A stretch of DNA of 64,000 bases, taken from contig NZ_JACHJL010000014.1 of assembly GCF_014203645.1 (NCBI RefSeq), forward strand, positions 124,001 to 188,000, read 5' to 3'. Every line of letters begins with the position of its first letter. Within the stretch, counting starts at the first letter, position 1. This DNA is from Streptomyces zagrosensis. GTDB lineage: Bacteria > Actinomycetota > Actinomycetes > Streptomycetales > Streptomycetaceae. The position numbers and the translations under genes were made by a program. Under the pieces are notes generated by a model. It saw only the letters and a program-made list of their open reading frames with translations, searched no databases and was not told the origin of the DNA. Positions 1 to 8,701 of this stretch are shown piece by piece.

Positions 1-2
1 CC

Positions 3-3000
3 GTCTCCCACCTACGCGACTTTCAGGCGGCGTTCGAGCGCATTGGCAACGGTCTCAAGGGGCTTCAGTCGTCGGGTTGGCAGGGCGAGGCAGCCGGAGC
101 CTTCCGGCTGAAGATGACTCCGGAGCCGAAGAAGTGGTTCACCGCTGCCGACGCGTTCGAGATGGCCGCGGAGGCCATGGACCGCTTCAGCGACACGGTC
201 GCCTGGGCGCAGGGGCAGGCGCGCGAAGCGCTGGTCGCGTACCGGCAGGCGGAGCAGGACAGCAAGGACGCGGTGGTCGCGTACAACGCGAAGGTGCGGG
301 CGTACAACTCCGACATCCTCGCGTTCGGCCTCTCGGGTGTGGGCGCTGACGGCTCGGACACGGTGCCGCAGCCGCCCGGCGACTTCACCGACCCGGGCCA
401 CGCGGGCCGGGAGGCGGCCCAGGAGCAGCTTTCGGAGGCGCGCAAGCAGCGCGACCGCGCGGCGGAGATGGCCCGTACGGCGGTGCGTACGGCACATGCC
501 GCAGCGCCCGAAAAGCCCGGGTACGGGGACCAGGTCCGCAGTGGCATGAACGGGGTGAACCTGGCCGTGAATCACACGGTCAGCGGCGTCATCAGGGGCG
601 GCTCCAACGTCATTGCCTTCGGCCGCAGCCTGAACCCCATGGACCCGTACAACCAAGCGCACCCCGACGAGTTCGCCACCGGCCTCAACAACACCGCCAA
701 AGGCCTCCTGGAGACCGCCAAGGACCCCTTGGGTGCGGCCGACCGCGCGATGCAAAGCTTCAAGAAGGACCCATACGAAGGCGTCGGCAGGCTCTTCGCG
801 GAAGTGGCGGGCCCCAAGGGCGCGGGCCTTGCGAAGACGGGCACGAGCGGTGCCAGACGGGGCGCGGGCGCCGCCCGGCACGGGAGGCACAGGTCACCGG
901 CCCGGCGCGACATGGACCGGGACGGCCCGGGCGGCCACCGGCAGGACGACAACCAGCGCACCACCGGCAACACCGACCCCGTCGATCTGGCCACGGGCAA
1001 AATGTTTCTGCCGCAGACCGATGTGAGCCTGCCGGGTGCGCTCCCGCTGGTGTTCACGCGGCGAGTCGAGTCCGGGTACACGGCGGGCAGGTGGTTCGGC
1101 CCGTCCTGGTCGAGTACGGCCGACCAACGGCTGGAGATCGATGCGGAGGGCGTCGTTCTGGTCAGCGAAGACGGCCTGCTCCTCGCATACCCGCATCCGG
1201 CCCCCGGCGTTCCGACCCTGCCGCAGGCCGGCCCGCGCTGGCCGTTGGAGCGCACGCCCGAGGGCGACTACACCGTCATGGACCCCGAACGCGGCCACCT
1301 GCGCCACTACACGGGCCCGGCGTCCGGCGACGCCGATGGAACGGCCCTGCTGGACCGCATCACCGACCGCAACGGAAACACCCTCACCTTCGCGTACGAC
1401 ACCGATGGCGTCCCGACCGACATCGCACACAGCGCGGGCTACCACCTGCGAATCACCACCGAGAACGACCGGATCACCGCCCTGCATCTGGTGGGAGGGG
1501 CGGAGGACGGGGGCGACGCGTTACTCCTGCGCTACGGATACACCCAAGGCGACCTCACCGAGGTCACCAACTCATCCGGTTTGCCCCTGCGGTTCGACTA
1601 CGACGACGAGCACCGGGTCATCGCCTGGACCGACACCAACGACCGTCGCTACGACTACGTTTACGACAACCAGCACCGCTGCATCGCCGAAGGTGGCGAG
1701 GCGGGGCACATCGCCATCCGTATCGACTACGACGGCCGTGACGAGGCGACCGGCCATCGCGTCACGACCGTCACCACACGGTCCGGCCACCGCACCCGCT
1801 ACCTGGTCAACGACGCACTACAGGTCGTGGCCGAAACTGACCCGCTGGGCCACACCGTCCGCCACGAACTGGACCGCCACGACCGTCCGCTCAGCCATAC
1901 GGACGCCCTCGACCGGACGACCCGCTTCCGCTACGACACGGCGGGTCACCTCGCTGCCGTGGTCCGCCTCGACGGCCGTACGGTGACCATCGACCACAAC
2001 GAGCTCGGTTTACCGGTGGCGATCACCGGCGCGGACGGCACCACCTGGACGTACGCCTACGACGCCCGCGGCAACCGCACGGCCGCCACCGACCCGGCCG
2101 GCCACACCACCCACTTCACGTACGACGAACTCGGCCACCTCACCTCGGTGACCGACGCGCTCGGCGCCACCACCCGGGTGCGGTGCGACGCGGCGGGCCT
2201 CCCGATAGAGATCACCGACCCGTTAGGCGCGACCACCCGCTACACCCGAGACCGCTTCGGCAGGCCCGTCACCATCACCGACCCACTGGGTGCTCCGACC
2301 CACCTGACCTGGACCGTCGAGGGGCACCTCACTCATCGCGTGGACCCCAACGGGGCGGCGGAGAACTGGACGTACGACGGCGAGGGCAACCGCGTCAGCC
2401 ACACGGACGCCGGCGGCGGCAACACGACGTACGAATACACCCACTTCGACCTGCTGGCCGCCACAACCGGCCCGGACGGCGTACGCCACACCTTCGAGCA
2501 CGACGACCACCTCCGCCTCACCCAGGTCACCAACCCCCAGGGACTGACCTGGTCTTACGTCTACGACCCGGCAGGCCGACTGACCTCGGAAACCGACTTC
2601 GACGGCCGCAACACCCGCTACGAGCACGACCCGACCGGCGCCCTCACCGCCCGCATCAACCCGCTCGGCCAGACGATCCGCTTGGAACGCGACGCCCTGG
2701 GCCGCGTCGTACGCAAGGACGCGGGTGAGGGCCGAGTCACGACGTACGAACACGACGCGGCCGGCCGTCTCCTCGCGGCCATCGGCCCCGACGCGCAGGT
2801 GCGCTACCAACGGGACCGGCTGGGCCGCGTCAAGACGGAGATGGCCGGCGACCACGTCCTGTCGCACACCTACGACGCCCTCGGCCGCCGCACCCGCCGC
2901 ATCACCCCGAGCGGCGCGCGCTCGACCTTCGCGTACGACGCGGCGGGCAACCGCACTCAGCTCACGGCGTCGGGCCGGGCAATGGACTTCGCGTACGACC

Positions 3001-4541
3001 CGGCAGGTCGCGAACTAGCCCGCCACACCGGCGCACTCACCCTCTCCCACCTCTGGGACCCAGCAGGCCGCCTTACGGACCAGCTCCTGACGCCGACGCC
3101 GGGCGGGATACCTGGCACCGCAACCGCAGAGGCGGGGCCCGGCCCGACCGGGGGAACGACGCGCCACCGCCGCTACACCTATCGCCCAGACGGCCACCTC
3201 ACCTCCGTCACCGACTCGACCACGGGCACCCAGCACTTCGACCTCACCGCGACGGGCCGGGTGACGGCTGTACGGGCGGCCGACTGGTCGGAGACCTACG
3301 CGTACGACGCGGCCGGCAACCAGACCCGCGCCCAGTGGCCCGACGACCACGCGACCCCCGAGGCGCGCGGCGACCGCGCGTACACCGGTACGCGCATCAC
3401 CCGCGCGGGCCGCATCCGCTACGAACACGACGCGGCCGGCCGCCTCATCCTGCGCCAACACACCCGCCTCTCCCGCAAACCGGACACCTGGCGTTACGAG
3501 TGGGACGCCGAGGACCGCCTCACCGCAGTCACCACCCCGGACGGCACCCGCTGGCGCTACACCTACGACCCCTTGGGCCGCCGCATCGCCAAGGAACGCC
3601 TGGCTCCGGATGGCGAGACGGCCGTGGAACGGGTGAACTTCACCTACGACGGCGGCACCCTCATCGAACAGACCACCACCGCCCCGGACCTACCGAACCC
3701 CGTGACCCTCACCTGGGACCACGACGGCCTGACCCCGATATCCCAAACCGAGCGCATCACCGACGCCACAACTCAACACGAAATAGACGCCCGCTTCTTC
3801 GCCATCGTCACCGACCTGGTCGGCGCCCCCACGGAACTGATAGCCGAGTCAGGCGAAACCGCCTGGCAATCCCGCACCACCCTCTGGGGCACCACCACCT
3901 GGCCCCGCACCAGCCCCGCCTACACCCCCCTCCGCTTCCCCGGCCAATACTTCGACCCGGAAACGGCCCTCCACTACAACATCTACCGCTACTACGACCC
4001 GGGGGCGGGCCGGTATCTGTCACCGGACCCCTTGGGGTTGGAGGCGGCGCCTAATCCGGTTGCTTATGTGGACAATCCGGTTACTTGGTGCGATCCGTTG
4101 GGGTTGGGGCCAGACGGATGTCCGAAGGGAGAAATTGGAAACCCGTTCAAAGGTCGGAATGCCGCAGAGCGAGCAGCTTTTGATTCTGCCGGAGTGCCGT
4201 ATGGAACAAAGCCCGATGCCGAGTGGACTGTGATGGGTGACAAACATCTTAAGCACATGCCGGGGCATGTTTACTCACCTGAGCCAACACACTGGGGTAA
4301 CTTCCGCCAGTACGAGACTGAGCATGGCTCTCGGGTCATAGTGGAGCATACGGACGATCCTGCTGGTCTACATTTCCACGCTGGAGGACCCAAAGGTCTC
4401 ACCGCAGAGGAACGTCAACGGAATCTAGTGAACTTCGGTTGGGACAGTTCCCGGGAAGGGTACGCGACTATGGAGCGTTATAGGGCGATCCCTAAACCGG
4501 GCGGCGATCACCACTTCTTCTACGAGACTGCAAAGGGATAA
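3..4541 (+). CDS. RHS/YD-repeat polymorphic toxin with T7SS-like N-terminus (5' end missing)
   Basis: The reading frame is open from the window edge, so the true start lies upstream and the ATG at 114 is internal. The first visible residues include SSGWQGEAAGAFR, a WXG-like helical hairpin motif, followed by a coiled-coil-rich Ala region typical of actinobacterial type VII-exported toxins. About residues 285-345 (after TDPVDLATGKMF) match the DUF6531 domain that begins RHS shells. Dozens of YD repeats follow (for example YDALGRRTRR and YEHDAAGRLL), ending in the conserved core motif YRYYDPGAGRYLSPDPLGL near 4000-4040. The last about 145 residues form the variable tip (presumed toxin), with HFHAG and DHHFFYE motifs. 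I do not recognise its enzymatic family. In-frame TTA codons occur at 1521, 2010 and 2223. The tip is visibly less GC-rich than the shell. The role (contact or secreted toxin in interbacterial competition) comes from family knowledge. Confidence 0.88.
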   Translation, partial: VSHLRDFQAAFERIGNGLKGLQSSGWQGEAAGAFRLKMTPEPKKWFTAADAFEMAAEAMDRFSDTVAWAQGQAREALVAYRQAEQDSKDAVVAYNAKVRAYNSDILAFGLSGVGADGSDTVPQPPGDFTDPGHAGREAAQEQLSEARKQRDRAAEMARTAVRTAHAAAPEKPGYGDQVRSGMNGVNLAVNHTVSGVIRGGSNVIAFGRSLNPMDPYNQAHPDEFATGLNNTAKGLLETAKDPLGAADRAMQSFKKDPYEGVGRLFAEVAGPKGAGLAKTGTSGARRGAGAARHGRHRSPARRDMDRDGPGGHRQDDNQRTTGNTDPVDLATGKMFLPQTDVSLPGALPLVFTRRVESGYTAGRWFGPSWSSTADQRLEIDAEGVVLVSEDGLLLAYPHPAPGVPTLPQAGPRWPLERTPEGDYTVMDPERGHLRHYTGPASGDADGTALLDRITDRNGNTLTFAYDTDGVPTDIAHSAGYHLRITTENDRITALHLVGGAEDGGDALLLRYGYTQGDLTEVTNSSGLPLRFDYDDEHRVIAWTDTNDRRYDYVYDNQHRCIAEGGEAGHIAIRIDYDGRDEATGHRVTTVTTRSGHRTRYLVNDALQVVAETDPLGHTVRHELDRHDRPLSHTDALDRTTRFRYDTAGHLAAVVRLDGRTVTIDHNELGLPVAITGADGTTWTYAYDARGNRTAATDPAGHTTHFTYDELGHLTSVTDALGATTRVRCDAAGLPIEITDPLGATTRYTRDRFGRPVTITDPLGAPTHLTWTVEGHLTHRVDPNGAAENWTYDGEGNRVSHTDAGGGNTTYEYTHFDLLAATTGPDGVRHTFEHDDHLRLTQVTNPQGLTWSYVYDPAGRLTSETDFDGRNTRYEHDPTGALTARINPLGQTIRLERDALGRVVRKDAGEGRVTTYEHDAAGRLLAAIGPDAQVRYQRDRLGRVKTEMAGDHVLSHTYDALGRRTRRITPSGARSTFAYDAAGNRTQLTASGRAMDFAYDPAGRELARHTGALTLSHLWDPAGRLTDQLLTPTPGGIPGTATAEAGPGPTGGTTRHRRYTYRPDGHLTSVTDSTTGTQHFDLTATGRVTAVRAADWSETYAYDAAGNQTRAQWPDDHATPEARGDRAYTGTRITRAGRIRYEHDAAGRLILRQHTRLSRKPDTWRYEWDAEDRLTAVTTPDGTRWRYTYDPLGRRIAKERLAPDGETAVERVNFTYDGGTLIEQTTTAPDLPNPVTLTWDHDGLTPISQTERITDATTQHEIDARFFAIVTDLVGAPTELIAESGETAWQSRTTLWGTTTWPRTSPAYTPLRFPGQYFDPETALHYNIYRYYDPGAGRYLSPDPLGLEAAPNPVAYVDNPVTWCDPLGLGPDGCPKGEIGNPFKGRNAAERAAFDSAGVPYGTKPDAEWTVMGDKHLKHMPGHVYSPEPTHWGNFRQYETEHGSRVIVEHTDDPAGLHFHAGGPKGLTAEERQRNLVNFGWDSSREGYATMERYRAIPKPGGDHHFFYETAKG

Positions 4542-4544
4542 ATT

Positions 4545-4964
4545 ATGTCGAGCGTGGGAATGCGGTTACGTTCTGGCGGCCTTGAGGTGCTGGGGCCTGC
4601 CATTGGGGCCACGCCCCCGTCGGTTCACGAAGCCTTTTCGGCCATGGTGAACATCGAAACAGTGCCTATTGCGAGGGTACTTCGGAGGGCCGAGCGTGCG
4701 TATGACGAAGTGAACAAGTTGTGGCTGGCCCGGTCGCGGGAGTGTGGCATCTTCGCCACCGATGGATCGTTCCTCGCGGCAGGCAGCATGAAACTCGGAT
4801 GGTTTCGAGTGTGCCTTACTCCCCAAACGGATCTTTCGCTGATGGCGGATGAGCAGGGGGACATTGAGTTTTTGGCACGTGCCTCTGACGGCCGAGAGGT
4901 CTGCGGCGTAACGACCGAGGGTTCGGAATTCTGGATCGTTGTCATCAGCATGACCCGGCGTTGA
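4545..4964 (+). CDS. Candidate immunity protein for the RHS toxin
   Basis: This 139-residue protein starts 3 nt after the toxin stop codon, the usual position for the cognate immunity gene of an RHS toxin. The sequence (MSSVGMRLRSGGLEV...) has no signal peptide, membrane segment or motif I recognise. It is acidic and mixed alpha/beta in appearance. Base composition is lower in GC than the flanking housekeeping genes, like the toxin tip, which suggests the two travel together. Codon 8 is TTA (4566-4568), so translation should depend on the bldA tRNA if this is a Streptomyces. The immunity role is inferred from position only. Confidence 0.6.
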   Translation: MSSVGMRLRSGGLEVLGPAIGATPPSVHEAFSAMVNIETVPIARVLRRAERAYDEVNKLWLARSRECGIFATDGSFLAAGSMKLGWFRVCLTPQTDLSLMADEQGDIEFLARASDGREVCGVTTEGSEFWIVVISMTRR

Positions 4965-5008
4965 CGGGGTTGCAACGTGCTGGATAAGAGCGTCCACCAC
5001 GAGCTGAT

Positions 5009-5386
5009 ATGGCGCATGCGGCAAAACAAGTAGACGGCAACCCGTCAGACTGCGAACTGAGCGAGGCTATGCTTGCCGATGCTTCATTGGTCAATGCCCT
5101 CTTTGAGCGAGCCTCTGCTGAGTGGGCGGTTTTTGATAGGGCCTGCCTGCGCAACGCTTGCATGAATGGAGCTCTGATGGGGCGTGCAAGTTTCGTGGAC
5201 GCTGATCTGCGCGGTGCTTCAATGTGGAAGGTGAACCTCGCTGGCGCTAATCTGAGAAACCCGGACTTGACCGAAGCAGATATCGAAGAGGCTAACCTCG
5301 TCGACGCGAAGATCGAAGGAGCGATGTGGGACGGTGCGCGCTTCACTAATGTACGCCGTGGCGAGTTCGCGCAGCCGCCCGAATAG
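5009..5386 (+). CDS. Pentapeptide-repeat protein, possibly N-terminally disrupted
   Basis: This 125-residue protein is made largely of A(D/N)LxX-type pentapeptide repeats (LADASLVNALFERAS, DADLRGASMW, ANLRNPDLTEADIEEANL), which fold into a right-handed beta helix. No specific function follows from the fold; it could be an accessory immunity or target-shielding protein given its place after a toxin/immunity pair. The ATG at 5009 has no convincing ribosome site. A different frame beginning at GTG 4977 reads VLDKSVHHELIWRMRQNK and stops at 5030-5032, which looks protein-like. The gene may therefore carry a frameshift near its 5' end. Confidence 0.6.
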   Translation: MAHAAKQVDGNPSDCELSEAMLADASLVNALFERASAEWAVFDRACLRNACMNGALMGRASFVDADLRGASMWKVNLAGANLRNPDLTEADIEEANLVDAKIEGAMWDGARFTNVRRGEFAQPPE

Positions 5387-5403
5387 GAGGTTCGCGAAAC
5401 GCG

Positions 5404-5793
5404 GTGGAGTGTGGCTACCAGAAAGGTGCCGAAGTGCAGGAAGTAGCGAGCTGGGAACGTCCGTTTCAGGTGTGGCAGTATTCGGTCAGTCACGCGACGC
5501 TGCTCTTGCGGAGCGTAGATCCTCAATACGACACTCGTATCGATGTCCGGTTTCCCGCAGTTTCTCTGATGCACCTGCAACCGGATTACGACAGTTTGAC
5601 TATTCACAAGATTACCGAAGAAGAAGGCATAGCCTTGCTGGGTGAGTCTGCCGTGGGCCGTGCCACGCATGGAACTCTGTACCTGTTGAATCAGGGTCTT
5701 GGCTACGTCCGCTCCGCGCCTTGCCGCTGGCACGAGGACCGAGGTGACCACAAGACGCCGTCTGCGTTCGGGCCTCTGCGTGGTACGGACTAA
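5404..5793 (+). CDS. Hypothetical protein downstream of RHS toxin locus
   Basis: The 129-residue product is not recognised. It is predicted soluble, without a signal peptide, with aromatic-rich strands (WERPFQVWQYSVSHATLLL, SLMHLQPDYDSLTIHKI). AGGAGG at 5385-5390 lies 13 nt before GTG 5404, which is long; a GTG at 5434 in the same frame is an alternative start. GC content is lower than in surrounding housekeeping genes, as in the toxin tip and immunity gene. By position it could be a second (orphan) immunity protein of the array, but nothing in the sequence proves this. Confidence 0.5.
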   Translation: MECGYQKGAEVQEVASWERPFQVWQYSVSHATLLLRSVDPQYDTRIDVRFPAVSLMHLQPDYDSLTIHKITEEEGIALLGESAVGRATHGTLYLLNQGLGYVRSAPCRWHEDRGDHKTPSAFGPLRGTD

Positions 5794-5839
5794 GCAGGAT
5801 GGTCCGGCTGCTCCAGGGACACTAAGGAGGTTACGGAAA

Positions 5840-5989
5840 ATGCACCTCGCAGAGGTTCGCCGCACACGTGCGCCGGTCCGCACGGTGAATCGCCTCGTGC
5901 GGCATGCGTGGAGCCGTCTTGCTTCACGTAACAGAATCGCAGCCGCCAGACGCTACCCGAACGACCTCGCACCGCAACCACCATCCTGA
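5840..5989 (+). CDS. Small arginine-rich peptide, 49 residues
   Basis: ATG 5840 follows an excellent AAGGAGG (5824-5830) at 9 nt. The product (MHLAEVRRTRAPVRTVNRLV...) is strongly basic, with about ten arginines, and has no recognisable domain. The leader GGAGGTTACGGAAA closely resembles GGAGGTTCGCGAAA ahead of the gene at 5404, suggesting a duplicated 5' leader. Coding status rests on the ribosome site and an undisturbed frame only. Confidence 0.35.
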   Translation: MHLAEVRRTRAPVRTVNRLVRHAWSRLASRNRIAAARRYPNDLAPQPPS

Positions 5990-6013
5990 CGTAGCAGCTA
6001 CCCACCCGGCCAG

Positions 6014-6979
6014 TCAGGCCAGCGTATCCGCATCGATACGGGAGAGAACGATGTCAGTCTGAGTCTCAATTGCATCGGTGATACGGGTGGGCTTAGCCGG
6101 CCTCCGTATCAACTCGGGGAAGAATTCAGGGACATAGGGGTTCACGAGCTTATAAGGGTGCAGCCCGTACTCAGTGAACGGGGCCAGTAGTCGGTCCGCC
6201 GAGTTCCCCGTTGCGGCCAAACGTTCAGGGCTGATCTCCACCACGATCTCGCACTCGGGGCGGAGTTGGTCGAGCATGGGCGCAAGGCTTGCGAGCACCA
6301 CGCCTTCAGCCCCTTCGACGTCGATTTTGATGATCCGGGCACGCCGCAGTTCGGTGGCTGTGACGACCTGCGCCAAGGGCAGGCCCGGCACCACGAACTT
6401 GGCTTCATGCCGGTTCGGCTGGACCATAGTCGTGGCCCCCAGATTGCCGGTGTGGGGTACGTACAGCGTGACTTCGCCGGGTTCACTTGTCACCGCCGCT
6501 CGCACCACTCGGATGTTCTCTACGTGGTTGAGAGCAAGGTTGGCGAGCAGTTCTTTATGGATGTCGGGCATGGGTTCGATGGCCACCACGGCCCCCTGCC
6601 GTCCGACAAACCGAGAGGCGAGCAGCGCGTAGTAGCCGACGTTCGAGCCGACGTCGATGAAGCCGTCCCCGGGTCGTAGGCGCGAGGCAATGAACGCACT
6701 GACGCACGGTTCCCAGCTCCCGGTGCTGTAGATCGACCTCGTGATGAAGTCTTTCGTCGTGCTTACCCTCATGTGGACGCCGTGCCGTGTCCGCACTATC
6801 CGCGAACGCCGTGGATTCTGCTGTAGACCGACCTCCAGCCACTCCCGCAGCAACGCGCGCTTCGGCCGCATGCCCGGGCCGTATCGCACGTACCAGCGCG
6901 CAGCGATCAGCGCGGCAGTCCACGGCGGCGGCAGCAGGCGTGTCTCGGATGGGGGAGTACGCGTCGGCGCGGCAGCCAT
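6014..6979 (-). CDS. FkbM-family SAM-dependent methyltransferase
   Basis: About 321 residues from ATG 6979, which has GAGG 8 nt upstream; a TTG at 7015 would add 12 residues. The SAM-binding motif I is FIDVGSNVGYYALLASRF, followed by the acidic loop VAIEPMPD. IIKIDVEGAEGVVL is the diagnostic FkbM motif. FkbM enzymes methylate hydroxyl groups on polyketides, sugars or glycolipids. The gene stands alone here, with no biosynthetic neighbours, so the substrate cannot be guessed. It converges with the small genes ending at 5989. The catalytic fold assignment is firm; the substrate is unknown. Confidence 0.9.
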   Translation of the reverse strand: MAAAPTRTPPSETRLLPPPWTAALIAARWYVRYGPGMRPKRALLREWLEVGLQQNPRRSRIVRTRHGVHMRVSTTKDFITRSIYSTGSWEPCVSAFIASRLRPGDGFIDVGSNVGYYALLASRFVGRQGAVVAIEPMPDIHKELLANLALNHVENIRVVRAAVTSEPGEVTLYVPHTGNLGATTMVQPNRHEAKFVVPGLPLAQVVTATELRRARIIKIDVEGAEGVVLASLAPMLDQLRPECEIVVEISPERLAATGNSADRLLAPFTEYGLHPYKLVNPYVPEFFPELIRRPAKPTRITDAIETQTDIVLSRIDADTLA

Positions 6980-7123
6980 GCCAGCGGCCTCGCGGCCCTC
7001 ATCTTCCTGTGACAACGGAATCCGTCCCTATGGCGTTTAGTTCAACTGGCGGGAGTCATGTGGCGTGCCTGAGATACGCCACATGACTGCCAGAGCCCCT
7101 GGAGGCGTCTCCGGTAACGCGAA

Positions 7124-7160
7124 AGGGCCGTCGCTCACCCCGGAGGGGAGCGACGGCCCT
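7124..7160. terminator. Strong hairpin terminator
   Basis: A perfect 13-bp stem (AGGGCCGTCGCTC at 7124-7136 pairing with 7148-7160) with an 11-nt loop lies just beyond the stop of the minus-strand NlpC/P60 gene and before the FkbM gene. There is no U-tract, which is usual in high-GC actinobacteria. Confidence 0.8.
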
Positions 7161-7186
7161 GCGTGCGTCAGAGCGCCGCTCAAGGC

Positions 7187-7230
7187 GTGCGCAGAGCGCA
7201 GCTCAAAGTGTGCGCAGAGCGCAGCTCAAA
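7187..7230. repeat. Tandem 21-bp direct repeat after NlpC/P60 gene
   Basis: Two identical copies of a 21-bp unit beginning GTGCGCAGAGCGCAG lie at 7187-7207 and 7210-7230, separated by 2 nt. They sit between the NlpC/P60 stop codon at 7233 and the terminator hairpin. A degenerate third copy may precede them. Confidence 0.75.
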
Positions 7231-7232
7231 CC

Positions 7233-8123
7233 TCAGAGAACCCGAACCGCGCCAGTCGGCATGTCGTAGCTCATGTCCCGCTGCACGACACCCGTGCCGG
7301 AGTTCTGCGCGCCGATGAACTGGCCGCCGCCGATGTAGACCGCGACGTGGTAGGCGCTGCCCGAACTGCCCCAGTACAGGATGTCGCCGGGCTGCAAGTT
7401 GCTCAGGGAGACCTGGGTGCCGAAGGCGGACTGGTCCTGCGAGACGCGCGGCAGGGTGACGCCAACCTGGCGGAAGGCGACGCTCGTCAGGCCGGAGCAG
7501 TCGTACGAGGACGGGCCCATGGCGCCGGGGATGTACGCCTTGCCGACCTGGGCCTTGAGGAAGCTGATCAGCTGGGCGGTGTTGCCGCTGCCGGAGGAGA
7601 CGGGGGGCGTCTCGGTCTGGGGCGCCGTGGTGGTGCCGGTCGGCGCGGAGTTGGAGCTGCTGTTGTTGTTCGTGCTGGTGGTGCTGAGCGTGGTGCGCTC
7701 GGAGGTGCGGGATACGCGCTGCTGCTCGCGGGCCTTCTCTGCGGCGGCGGCCTGCTTGGCGGCGGCGCGCTCGGCGCGCTCCTTGGTCTCCTTAGCCTTG
7801 CGTTCGGCTTCGGTCTTGGCCTTCTTCGCCTCGACCTTTGCCTTGCCGGCGGCCTGCTCCTGCTGGTCTTGGAGCTGGTAGCCGAGGGCTGCCTGCTGCG
7901 TGGCGTCCGCGGACTGGGCCGCGGTGGTCGCCAAGTCGAGGGAGAACGTCGGCAGTTCCTGCGTCGTCTCCGTCGATGGCGGCTGGCCGCCGGCCGTGGC
8001 CGGGATGGCGCTGCCGGCCACCGCGAGGGTGAGGATGCCACCAGTCACCCCTGCGCGAAGCGCTCGCGTGGATGCGGCGCTGCGGGGCTTCCGGTGGCTG
8101 GGTATGTGAGCGGTCTGGGACAT
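7233..8123 (-). CDS. Secreted NlpC/P60 cell-wall endopeptidase
   Basis: This 296-residue protein starts at ATG 8123 (MSQTAHIPSHRK), the start used by streptomycete homologues as I recall them. An N-terminal signal peptide (ALRAGVTGGILTLAVAGSAIPATA) is followed by an Ala/Lys/Glu coiled coil (about residues 80-145), a Ser/Thr/Asn linker, and a C-terminal NlpC/P60 domain. The catalytic Cys is in YDCSGLTS and the His in YHVAVYIGGGQ; QPGDILYWGS is also diagnostic. It should cleave gamma-D-Glu-diamino acid bonds in peptidoglycan stem peptides outside the membrane, acting in growth or sporulation. It is divergent from nuoA, with a long leader between. Confidence 0.93.
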   Translation of the reverse strand: MSQTAHIPSHRKPRSAASTRALRAGVTGGILTLAVAGSAIPATAGGQPPSTETTQELPTFSLDLATTAAQSADATQQAALGYQLQDQQEQAAGKAKVEAKKAKTEAERKAKETKERAERAAAKQAAAAEKAREQQRVSRTSERTTLSTTSTNNNSSSNSAPTGTTTAPQTETPPVSSGSGNTAQLISFLKAQVGKAYIPGAMGPSSYDCSGLTSVAFRQVGVTLPRVSQDQSAFGTQVSLSNLQPGDILYWGSSGSAYHVAVYIGGGQFIGAQNSGTGVVQRDMSYDMPTGAVRVL

Positions 8124-8648
8124 AAGTACAACGGCTATCAGGATGCACTGGTTGCCCACAACAAACGTGTCGCTCGCCACACTTGGCGTGAACACGCTTA
8201 CTTTTCAGGCAAGTTGATCTTGAAAGGACCCAGTGGCGCCCTGTCCGTTTTTCTCGATCATGGGGCTACGCATGGCTTTTGGGGGCGAAAAGGCGTACTG
8301 GGGGCACCTATCACTAGGGAGGGGCCTGAGCCAAGGGTTGCCGCGAAATCGAGATCTCGGACGAGTGAGTATGTGGCGCACGTCACAGTCCGACTCCTCG
8401 TGAATGGATGCGCGAACCGACGATCGCCGCTTGCGGATTGCGCGGCTCCATCGGCGTCCGTGGAGGTTCGAACGCATAGCAGAAGAAACCGTCCAGGGCT
8501 AATTTGCGTGCATGGGCCATCTCTTGGTAGGCGGGCACGCCCTCGACCAGCGGTAACACCTAGAGTTGTCACCTTTGGTGATCACTCGGACGCTTCCCGT
8601 AAGAAGATCACCGATCATCCGTCTTCATGATCGTTCGTCAGGTGGTGG

Positions 8649-8690
8649 AGATCACAAACTCGGTGCTGTACCCCGTGTCGCAGATCACAA
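8649..8690 (+). repeat. Direct repeat AGATCACAA upstream of nuo promoter
   Basis: AGATCACAA occurs at 8649-8657 and 8682-8690, 33 bp apart (about three helical turns), directly upstream of the TAGGAT -10 box. This is a plausible activator or repressor half-site pair for nuo expression. The regulator is unknown. Confidence 0.5.
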
Positions 8691-8701
8691 GGTGCCGGGC
8701 A

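Noticed and set aside
8124..8480. ydaO (c-di-AMP) riboswitch ahead of the NlpC/P60 gene
   Set aside because: I searched the minus strand for the conserved GGGTGAATC-like and terminal core segments and did not find them.
7065..8630. 521-codon plus-strand open frame across the NlpC/P60 gene
   Set aside because: Gly/Leu/Arg-rich antisense shadow of a well-supported secreted hydrolase; no ribosome site and no recognisable motif.
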